Assembly: GCF_011386835.1 (NCBI RefSeq)
Contig: NC_088791.1
Location: 126,084,943 to 126,148,942 of the forward strand
Direction of reading: 5' to 3'
Length of the DNA stretch: 64,000 nt
From: Chrysemys picta bellii
Taxonomy: Eukaryota; Chordata; Testudines; Emydidae
Positions 55,111 through 64,000 of this stretch are shown here, piece by piece. Position 1 is the stretch's first letter. The number at the start of each line of letters is the position of its first letter. Under the pieces are notes generated by a model. It had not been told where the DNA came from and searched no databases. It saw only the letters and a program-made list of their open reading frames with translations. The position numbers and the translations under genes are program-made.

Positions 55111-58100
55111 AATCATGACTCGCTTGATCTGTAATCATGCATAGCTGATTTTATTTGTTTTTTAAAATGCATGCACAAACAAAGCCAGAAACCACTTTCA
55201 AGTGATCTAGAACTACCATGCTGCACAGTGGCTAACCTATATGACCATATCATCTTCTGTCTGTTACCCTTGTCCTCACTCCCCATTCTCCCATTTTGTT
55301 TGTCACACTCCATTTCAGCATCTTGTTTCCAAAGAGATTGTAAATTCCTTGGGGCAGGGACTGTGTGTCTTCCCTGCATGCATGTATGGGGAGAAGAGGG
55401 AGAGGGATGGAGGTACTCCAACTTGCATAATGGAGGCCACAATTCTGAGTATAACTGTAGTATAAATAATAACTAGAGTGTTGCACACTTTGTTGCTGTC
55501 ATAGACCGCAGTCATTGCACAAATCAGGAACGTCTTGCATCCCTTCATTCTCTCTATAAGCTCCTTGTGTACAGTACAACCCTCCCATCCTACTCTATTT
55601 CAGGGACTCCCTGCAGCCCTACTCCCCACCTCCCTAATCAGATGCAGGGGGCCCATGTGCCCTACCATTTCCCCCTTCCAGTTTTCTGATTTTGAGGAAA
55701 ATCAGTAGGGTTCTGCCCACTGATGCCTAAAACATTCCCTGAAATTCTGGAATTGATCAGACGTGGCATTCAAAAGTTATCACATTGCAGACAGACAGAG
55801 AAATGTCATTGAGTTGCAAGAGAGCCTTGCTTTGTTTGACCATTTATTAGTATTATTATTTGTATCAATTACCAGTACATATTACATTCTCTAGAGGTCT
55901 TTCTCTGATTCTTTATTACTGGCTGTTTGCATTGCATCAGTAAGTGTTGATGTGGAATCACAATATCACGCAGTATGCAGGCAGCTTTTTGATACCAAAA
56001 TCACAGCACAGTGCCATGGCATCAAATCATGATTACTTTGCAGTTCAGAGCAAGCAAATCTCCAGCTGTTAAATGATGATTACCAGTGCCTTATGCCTGG
56101 ACTCACCAGTGTATGTCTCTGGCATTCATCTCCACAAAATGGGAAATGTGGTATGAAGATAAAAGAACACTGTCAAGAAGAGACAGTGCTGGAAACAGAT
56201 TTGGGGGGTATTATCTAAGCATGACTCCTTTATGGATACTCCTCATGCATTGTGCTGTATAGCCTTTTCTTCCCCCTTCATCACTCTGTCAGCAAATTAA
56301 CATAGATTGTGATCATCTCATTGTAAGATTATGTCCCTGGTGCACAGACCTTTGTCAAATGGTGGAAGATGGTACAAAAATGGCTGAGTGATGATGCACT
56401 GACTTTTGACAATGATCTGAAAGAGAATTATTTTCACTAAGTATATGATTATGAGTGAAATAACAGATTCAAGGAACATGTTGACAATGTATGATCTGAA
56501 ATAAATGTATTTTTCTTTCTCACTTTTAAAAGTAAATTTCTAGTGCTATAGAGATGTAAAAAATGGGCCACCTGGGAAACTGAAATCCACTCTACCCAGA
56601 ACAAATGCAGCACAGAGCACAACAGACGTGCCTGCCAACATACCTCAGCATTAGCGTGGAGCAGGGAGCACGTGCTCAACACCGGTTCAATCCTTGGATT
56701 CTGAGTCAAGACTGTGAATGAAGCTGCATGTCAGAACTAACTGTAGTGATGGTTTTTGTGATGTAGGCCCTCCCGCTGCTAGAATTAGACTGAGACCACT
56801 AAACTCACTTCATATAAACTCTGTTGTCAGATGGTAACAAGACACTACTTATTGACAGAGGGCTTGATTCAAAGACCATTCAAGCAAACAGGAGACTTTC
56901 TACAGACTCCACTTGCCTCTGCACCAGGCCAGTATCCAGATTTGAGTCAGTAACAAGCAAAAAGTGGAAGTTGTTGTATCCTCACAGTGAGGGAAGCAGA
57001 GGAGGAATGTTATTGGTCCCCCTGACAAGCTGTTAAATGTGACACGTCAAACAGGCTAAAATGCAAGTGTGTTCTTATTTTCTGGTCTACTTTCACTATG
57101 CCCTTCTGAATGCCTACCAGACTGGTTTGTCTCTAATAAACCAATTCATTAGAGGGATTTGTTTATTTTAAAAGATCAGTTTGTATACACACATATACAG
57201 TTCCCGTGCATGCAAACATATATGCATATATACCTTTGATACAGCAGCCTGACCCTGACCCTTCTTAGGATAGGAATAACTCCCATTGACATTGTATCCT
57301 GTCATGGGAGAATGGGGTGCTGCCAGCTACTTATGAGACAGCTTGTCTGATTTATATGTGATTCAATAGCCCTGTTTGTGGAACCCAAGTCGTATGTCTC
57401 GTGCACCCTGATTTCTCTCCTTCCATTCACCACCAACTCTCCCTCTCCCCCCCCCCCCCCCGCTTTCCAGGAACAATACTTGTGTACATGAAAGCAATGA
57501 ATGGAGTACCACTAACATTGGGATACCATCTATTAAGGACAGAAATTAAGCTGAGGTGCACAACTGAAGTGGACTCAAACCAAAGCTCAGGACATATATA
57601 CACTTTGGGGAAACTAGCATTGTTTGTTTGTATGACAGTAGTGTCTAGAGACCAAACTTTGCAATTGTGTAATATCATTCTCCAGAAACTAATGTGAACA
57701 TACTACAGATTCCCATAAGAATGAAGTTTCCATTTCTCCTGCATGTTTGTACCTCCTGTTATTTTCTAAATAGCAGACCTGGTTTTGATCTCTACATCTA
57801 AGCACAGCAACATCTTGGTGTATTTTTTTTTTTAAGGAAATATTTAGCCTTTCTAATATGCCTTTCCCTCTCCAGAAAACTTATTTAAATATGTCTGCCT
57901 TTCATCTCCAAAGCAGGGAAGTATGCTTTCATCTTGCATCTCTAGACCTACTTGTCTCGCTTCCTTAAAAAAAAAAAAAATCTTATCATAGCCCAAATGC
58001 TGTTCAGAACCCTGTGCTCCAGTTCTAGCTATCCTCAGTAATGTTTCTTTTTTCCCACTGTCCCTCTATCAAAAAAGATGAAATTAAGAAAGGCATGGTA

Positions 58101-58610
58101 AAATAACTGCATTCAATGTATGACAAGAGTAAAGCTAAATATACATTTTGGATGATGTTAGCCCATATGCTGTAGAAAATAGACGTAAAACATGAAGGAA
58201 AGAACCTCTACAAGTAGTAAAGGGATTTTTGTGTCTTTAGAGATTGCTTTAAAATTGGGTGAAACAAAATAATTATGCAAAATTGATAGTTTACCAGTTT
58301 TAATTTGAAAGAGACTCCTCCATCCAAGGCAGTTCAACATATAGTACTGTGAAATACAGAGCCATTTCTTGTTCTAACAGAAACTGCCAGAGTCTCTGTT
58401 TTCCACAGAGATACTCTTTGAAATCATTGTTTCAAATCATATGCCACTATTCCACCTTGGTGGCCAAAATGATACATTTCAGTAAAATAATGTTGTTCTT
58501 GTATATTTACATTTTATAAATAGTATGAGGAATTTCTCTACCTGGTGTATAATATTTTAGTGGTGGTAAATGAAAATGGTGGGAAAATGTCTCAAAACCA
58601 CCAGGAAGTA
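55111..58610. other. Intergenic stretch, nothing recognised
   Basis: 3.5 kb with no confirmed exon. A fragment of the GGGGCAGGGACTGTGTG repeat lies near 55330-55365. A C-run at about 57447-57462 and A/T runs are the only low-complexity tracts. Open frames at 55113-55548 overlap each other on both strands and have no signature. Confidence 0.4.
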
Positions 58611-58622
58611 TGTTGTCTCAAA

Positions 58623-58794
58623 TATCAGGGGGTAGCCGTGTTAGTCTGTATCTACAAAAACAACAAGGAGTCTGGTGGCACCTTAAAGACTAACAGATTT
58701 ATTTGGGCATAAGCTTTCGTGAGTAAAAACCTCACTTCTTCGGATGCATAGGCATCCAGACTCCTTAAGGTGCCACCAGACTCCTTGTTGTTTT
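58623..58794 (-). mobile_element. Retroposon-like repeat with inverted partial duplication
   Basis: Minus-strand copy of the 462-602 family, flanked by TGTTGTCTCAAA at 58611-58622 and 58795-58806 (12 bp). A 31-bp segment at 58656-58686 is repeated in perfect inverted orientation at 58765-58795, giving a hairpin with a 78-bp loop. The last base of the arm overlaps the duplication, so boundaries may shift by a base or more. Confidence 0.8.
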
Positions 58795-58865
58795 TGTTGT
58801 CTCAAAGGCATTTCAAAGTAACCTCAGCTATGCAAATAATGCTACAACAGTAACCCATCACTTCA

Positions 58866-59070
58866 GCCTTTGTCTATACTGGCACTTAGTCGGCAAAATT
58901 TTCACATTTGGGGTGTTAACCCCCTCCCCCCCCCCCGAACAACAAAAGTTTTACCAACGAAAAGGTACACAGGAGACCTCTCTCCTGCCGACAAACAGCA
59001 GCTACACTGTGTGCCTTTTAGCGGCACGGCTGTAGCGGCATAGCCATGTCGCTAAAAGTCTTGTAGCATA
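58866..59070. mobile_element. Harbinger-like MITE, decayed
   Basis: Starts CCTTTGTCTATACTGGCACT and has internal 'gccgacaaacagcagctaca' and 'tagcggcacggctgtagcg' blocks as in the 60022 copy. A matching right terminus is not clear. A C-run lies at 58921-58937. Confidence 0.55.
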
Positions 59071-59330
59071 GCCATCGCCTACTTTTCTTTACTTTCAGAA
59101 GACAGACACAGAAGAATAAAGAATCTGCAAGCAGCTTGGCTCTCCCAGCATCGTATTTAGAGATTTTGTTGTTGTTTATGCCGTGTACAGGGTGCTAAGT
59201 ATTTTGATGCAGATCCACAAAGGGACTACTGCTAAATCTGGCCTTTAGGCACCCACTTCCTTTCGCAGATCTGGCTCTATATGCACAAATAAAACATACA
59301 CAGCTCCTTCCCTAATGATCTTGCAGTCTA

Positions 59331-59831
59331 AGGCCTTGTATACAGGAGAAAGTTGCACCAGTTTAATTTGGTTTAGTTAACATTCTTATTGTGTTTTGAG
59401 TGGCTTATTTTGATTGAGCTCAAACAGATTCCTAATCAATTTCAGCTAACCTGAAATAAGCGTGGTTTAAATGGAGTATCCATATGGCATTTTTTACCAG
59501 TTTCACTTTGGGTTTGTCTACACAGAGACACTTGGGAAAATTAATCTGATTTAAGTAACGGTGTGAATTTTAAGTGGTTTAGGTAAACTGCATTAAACCC
59601 CTGTATGGACATTGTCATTAAGAATTAAAGTGCCATTAATTCGGTTTAGCTTAAATCACTGATAGTGTCCATATGGGGTTTAATGCAGCTTACTTAAACC
59701 ACTTTAAATTCACACCTTTTAGTTAAATCAGATTGATTTTCCTGAGTGTCCCTGTGTAGACAAACTTTAAATCAATTTAAAAATCACACCCTTTGTTAAA
59801 CTGGAGCAGCCTTCTTGTGTAGACAGACCTT
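59331..59831. mobile_element. Nested palindromic elements (outer)
   Basis: AGGCCTTGTATACAGGAG and the following CACCAGTTTAA are mirrored at the right by TTAAACTGGAGCAGCC and GTGTAGACAGACCTT. The outer arms enclose a second fold-back at 59512-59765. Probably a Harbinger-like element that received, or evolved around, a palindrome. No clean target duplication was found for the outer ends. Confidence 0.65.
59512..59765. repeat. Long fold-back element (~100-bp arms)
   Basis: Arm 1 (59512-about 59615) starts GTTTGTCTACACAGAGACAC and arm 2 (about 59663-59765) ends CCTGTGTAGACAAAC. Inner blocks such as GTGTGAATTTTAAGTGGTTT pair with AAACCACTTTAAATTCACAC, almost perfectly. The centre is about 50 bp of unpaired sequence. 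Confidence 0.85.
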
Positions 59832-60021
59832 CAACTCCCAAACCTGTATTGAGCTCTGCACGGGCAGACCACCTACATAGACCATCTGATATCAATGTGT
59901 GGATCTGTGCAGGTGTGGGTATCCACCTATAAGGAGTATGGAGTACACAAGTGAAAGTAACAACAAATAACTGAGAAAATAGGGATAGGAGGATGAGGAT
60001 TACAATAAAGCCACATAGTTA

Positions 60022-60239
60022 GGCCATGTCTACACTAGCACTTATGTTGGCAAAACTTTTGTCACACAGGGGTATAAAAAGCACCCCCGAGCAACATAAC
60101 ATTTTGCCAGCATAAACGCTTGTGTGCACAGTGCTACGTTGGCAGGAGATGCTCTCTCCCAACAGCATAATGCGGTTACACAAGTGCTTTTACAGCGAAA
60201 CAGCTGTGCCGCTGTAAGCTTGTAAGTGTAGACATGGCC
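60022..60239. mobile_element. Harbinger-like MITE with TTA duplication
   Basis: 218 bp from GGCCATGTCTACACTAGCAC to AAGTGTAGACATGGCC, flanked by TTA (60019-60021 and 60240-60242), the usual PIF/Harbinger target. No coding capacity. Confidence 0.85.
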
Positions 60240-60242
60240 TTA

Positions 60243-62983
60243 TTTAAGTTTGTTATACATACATGCTTTTTTGATCTGATTGTGTGCATATGTATGTATG
60301 TGCATTTAATGTATAGGTACACACTTTTTCTACATTGTCGAGTAATACACACTTGCTTTCCTTTCTTGTTGTGCCCTCCCTCCCCACCCAGCCATAACAT
60401 TATTTTCCCCAGTAAAAAAAGAAACTTAAACTAGCCATTAACCATGTTAGCTTCATAGCCTGTTTTTTCACTATTTGAGTGGCTTTGTAATATTAATTAT
60501 TTTTATTATAATAAACACACCATATTTTCAAATATTTTCCCCACATTCTTCCCTAATAACTAAGAAAAGACTCTTCTATACCACAATTCCAGAGACGCCC
60601 TTCAGTTTCTCCTCCACCTAAATCACAGTGACTGTGACCTTGTTACCTTTTATTTTTCATTAATTTTTTAGTGAAGTAGCTTAGCTGGGAGCCATTCCTG
60701 CATTTTGAATTGTGTATAGCTTCACAGTACAGTTTGTCATTTTACGTGGTTAAAATACATGTAAATGGTATGCTATCAATTCAAATATGGGAATTGTTTG
60801 CTTTACTAAATGCATAGTGCTATGTCTCCTTCTTGTGGGGGGAGTACACGTGTGAGGAAACTCAATGAGCTGTATTGCTGAGAACAGCAGATTATTTTTC
60901 CTGTTCTCAAAGCAAATAGCTGTGATTACAGTTCATATTAGCCGTCTGCATTCTTTTCATGTATGTCAGGCTGTGAATTTCCAATTTGGTTCCTTTGACA
61001 CCTCACATGGGCTGTGTTGGGCTTTTTATTTCTAAGGCAGATTTTGAACAGTATTTGTCACAGCAAAGCTGTTGTTAGAACACATGCTATTGAGTGGAGT
61101 CTAAGCTCAGTGATGCTATATTCTGTAGTTTTTCTTGCAATGAACGTTACAGTTGTACAGTGCTTCTTGCAACAAGTTCTTCACAGTAAGCCAGGTTTAT
61201 TAAGATTGGAAACCTACTTTAAAAGGCTAAATTAAAGAATTGTGTACTAAGACAAAACTCAAAACTATCACAATGTCATAACTTGTACCAACCAATGGAC
61301 AGGAAAATCTGTAGTGGCGTATGAATTTTGAATCTAAAATGGGAGAAGTAATCTCATGAGGGCATAATATGTGGCATAATAATTGTTTGGAAAGCAATTT
61401 GTGATATCTGTGGAAAGTGTTACATAACTACCATGGCCATAGATTTTTATTTTATTATTAATAAATAATAAAAATCATCTTATTTGTATCGTAAGAAGCC
61501 CAGATCCACTCAAATTTCAGGGCCTTTCCAAAAGTTTTCTAGAAAAACCTCTTCCTCTGAGCTTCCCTGGATTGCCACTTGTCTTTTTCCTACTGCTAAA
61601 TCCTTGATCTTGGCTCCTCTGAAACTAGTTGAGCCTGTCCCAACAGCTGATTGGCCACTAGAAAACAGCTGACAGTTGCACCATTATCTGCTGCTCATCC
61701 TCTGTATCCAGACATCCGCCAGCCCAAGACCTCAGATCCTGAGAATCCTGCCTTAATCTATCTATGCTTACAGCAAACAACGTAGGACTTGATCCTGTTA
61801 AGCACTGAGCACCATCAACCGCCAGTGCAGTCAATGGGAGTTCAGGGGTACTCAGCATCTTGCAGGATTGAACCAATAATCTGCAAACCAGATAAAATGC
61901 AAATATACTGAATGATGCAACATTTTCAGGCAATGCAACAGTAATTAGAGGACCATGAACTCAGGTGGCATAAATCAGCATAGCTGCTAACTTCAGTGAA
62001 CCTATGCAGTTTTACACCTGCGTAGGATCTGGCCCATAATGTTTAAAAAACTTTTTGTTATATTTTATACAAACTATATGCACAGTCTCTCACATATTTG
62101 CCAGACACGTTTGATACCTCATTGAAAACCTTTTATCTTTCAGTCGTGCTAGTAATTCAGTATGACTTTCACTTTTTCAGCTAATCAAAGAAATCTCCAT
62201 TTTATAAATTGGTTCCAGAGTAATGTTGCTGTTCATTCTGCTCATTCTAGTATCTTTAGAGATTCTGTATCACAAATATCCCTGGAATGCCAATCTGTAA
62301 ACAGAGAGTAATGTTTTACATACTCCAGTCATTTCAACTATTCTTGTGTATTGCCAGAAAATAATAAAGCTAAATGACAATGGTAGCGCACTCTGCTATT
62401 GCAAATGCTTGTTTAGTTTGCTTCCTTACAAACTGTAGCATCAACAAATCACACTTCATCCTAAACGCAGACACAAACAGAGAGACATGGAGTCTCATCC
62501 TTTCAAAGCCTCAGTGACTGATACAGTTTTAACATAAGTGAATAGGACAAAACCAATATTTCATTAGAGTCTAAGTATAGTATGAAGAATGGTGCACTTC
62601 TGCTTTAAATAATTACAGACCCCTTTCTGCAACTCAGTTGCCCAAATTGCTTGAAAGATGGATGAATTCTGAGTGTGCTTTTTGTCTAAACATAAATGAT
62701 GATGAGCTACTTAAATATGCTTTTGGTCTTGTTCTCTCACTGCTTTTCACAATCATAATTTACAGCTATGGATAGCAGCAATCACTATAAAGGAAGTACC
62801 TTCATTGATTTTGACCAGACTCTTTGATCTGGCAAATTACCAGTTACTGCTATCTTTGTCTCAGATGGCCTGTTTGTAAGTGTAGTATAATGGCTCTTTG
62901 GCAACAAAAATGGTAAGATATAAGGAATTTTATGTAATTGTTTTAAGTGAGCTATTGCAATGTCTGTAAGGATGGCTTCAGGG
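60243..62983. other. Intergenic stretch, nothing recognised
   Basis: 2.7 kb without exon or classified element. 61785-61870 and 62005-62040 carry the degenerate ACTTGATCCTG...GTCAATGGGAG repeat. Confidence 0.4.
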
Positions 62984-62991
62984 TCTCTAAC

Positions 62992-63218
62992 CAGGGCCGG
63001 CTCCAGGCACCAGCTTGGCAAGCAGGTGCTTGGGGCGACCACTTCGGGGAGAGGCGGCAAATCCAGCAATTCGGCGGCAATTCGGCGGACGGTCCCTCAC
63101 TCCTGCTCGGAGCGAAGGACCCCTCACCGAATTGCCACCGTAGATTGCGATTGCGGCGCTTTTTTTTTTTTTTTTTTTTTGGCTGCTTGGGGCGGCCAAA
63201 ACCCTGGAGCTGGCCCTG
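62992..63218. mobile_element. hAT non-autonomous element, exact duplication
   Basis: 227 bp from CAGGGCCGGCTCCAGGC to TGGAGCTGGCCCTG, inverted termini, flanked by TCTCTAAC at 62984-62991 and 63219-63226. A 20+ base T run lies near the right side (about 63159-63180). It lies immediately next to the 5' edge of a CR1 fragment. Confidence 0.93.
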
Positions 63219-63226
63219 TCTCTAAC

Positions 63227-64000
63227 CATAGTCTCATAAGCAAACTAGGGAACTGTCTAGATCAAATTACTATAAGGTGGGTGCACAACTGGTTGAAAGA
63301 CCATAATCAGAGAGTAGTTATCAATGTTCCACTGTCAAACTCGGAGGATGTATCTTCTGAAATCCGGCAGGGGTCTGTCCTGGGTCCAATACTATTCAAT
63401 TATTTCATTAATGACTTGGATAATGAAGTGAATGGTAGGCTTATAAAATTTGCATATGACCCCAAGCTGGGAGGGATTGCAAGAACTTTGGAGAACAGGA
63501 TTAGAATTCAAAATGACCTTGACAAACTGGAGAATTGGTCTGAATTCAACAAGATGAAATTCAATACAGACAAAGGCAAAATACTACAGTTAGGAAGGAA
63601 AAATCAAATGGACAAATACAAAATGGGGAATTATTGGGTAGCTGGTAGCCCTGCTGAAAAGGATCTAGGGGTTATAATGGATCACAAATTGAATATGAGT
63701 CACCAATGTGATGCAGCTGTGAAAAAAGCTAATACTCTGGTGTGTTAACAGGAGTCTGGCATGTCAGACATGGGAGGTAACTGTCCCACTCTGTTTGGCA
63801 CTGATGGGGCCTCAGCTGGAGCACTGGGTCCAATTCTGAGTGCCACACTTTAGCAAACATGAAAGAGCCCAGAGAGGAGCAACAAAAATTATAAAAAGTT
63901 CAGAAAACCTAACCTTTGAGGAAAGGTTTAAAAAAAGGTACATTTAGTCTTGAAAAAAGATGACTAAGGGGTGGGGGCGGAGAGGAGAGGGGATAGGGTG
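63227..64000 (+). mobile_element. CR1 LINE ORF2 fragment, runs off the window
   Basis: In + frame: ISKLGNCLDQITIRWVHNWL, then RQGSVLGPILFN and FINDLDNEVN, a degraded catalytic site (FAYDPKLGG in place of FADDTKLGG, near 63450), LDKLENWSEFNKMKFNTDKG and a DLGVIMDHKLNMSHQCDAAV block. A stop near 63746 breaks the frame and the remainder continues to the window edge. Dead copy. Confidence 0.9.

Noticed and set aside
62960..63748. 262-codon frame as a single protein
   Set aside because: Chance fusion of a hAT element read through its T run with a decayed CR1 ORF2.
1..64000. CRISPR arrays, bacterial operons, prophage
   Set aside because: No regularly spaced repeats of that type. Splice sites, SINEs and LINEs show a vertebrate nuclear genome.

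Overview
The window looks like part of a sauropsid genome, most probably a turtle. The evidence is the large number of CR1 LINE copies with the ATTCTATG-type 3' tail, many small hAT, Harbinger-like and pogo/Tigger-like inverted-repeat elements, a 5S-rRNA-derived SINE, MIR/CORE-type SINE remnants and a Ty3/gypsy-type LTR retrotransposon with a SCAN-like Gag. No database search was possible, so the species is not fixed.

Only one host gene is supported: the 3' end of PRR5 (Protor-1, a Rictor-binding mTORC2 subunit) on the + strand. It consists of an internal coding exon at 13992-14130, a 7.5-kb intron, the terminal coding exon at 21631-22181 and a 3'UTR with a poly(A) signal at 23012. The splice phases agree (the first exon ends in phase 1 and the last begins with two bases that complete a Glu codon). 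Bases 1-13991 appear to be upstream intron, because no earlier PRR5 exon was recognised there. Bases from about 23040 to 64000 are intergenic, or intron of a neighbour, and no further host exon was recognised.

The rest is layered mobile DNA. 23783-29578 is a complete, very young LTR element: two 1184-bp LTRs differing at 2 positions, a 5-bp CCAGG target duplication, a tRNA-Ser-like primer site and a polypurine tract. It carries one 1113-codon Gag-protease ORF and has no recognisable reverse transcriptase or integrase. 32520-35691 is a hAT-type element with an exact 8-bp duplication, and inside it sits a CR1 with an uninterrupted endonuclease-reverse transcriptase ORF. 39946-41742 is a three-layer nest (hAT in CR1 in hAT), each junction supported by target duplications. 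Two solo LTRs with 5-bp duplications lie at 38424-38795 and 49344-49882. 51550-53113 is a long minus-strand CR1, and 63227-64000 is a CR1 that runs off the window. The 53.4-60.2 kb region is rich in Harbinger-like and fold-back palindromic elements.

The last PRR5 intron also holds a C-rich 75-79-bp minisatellite in two blocks (15741-16165 and 16764-16865), next to a CpG-rich patch and a 96-bp perfect-TIR miniature element.
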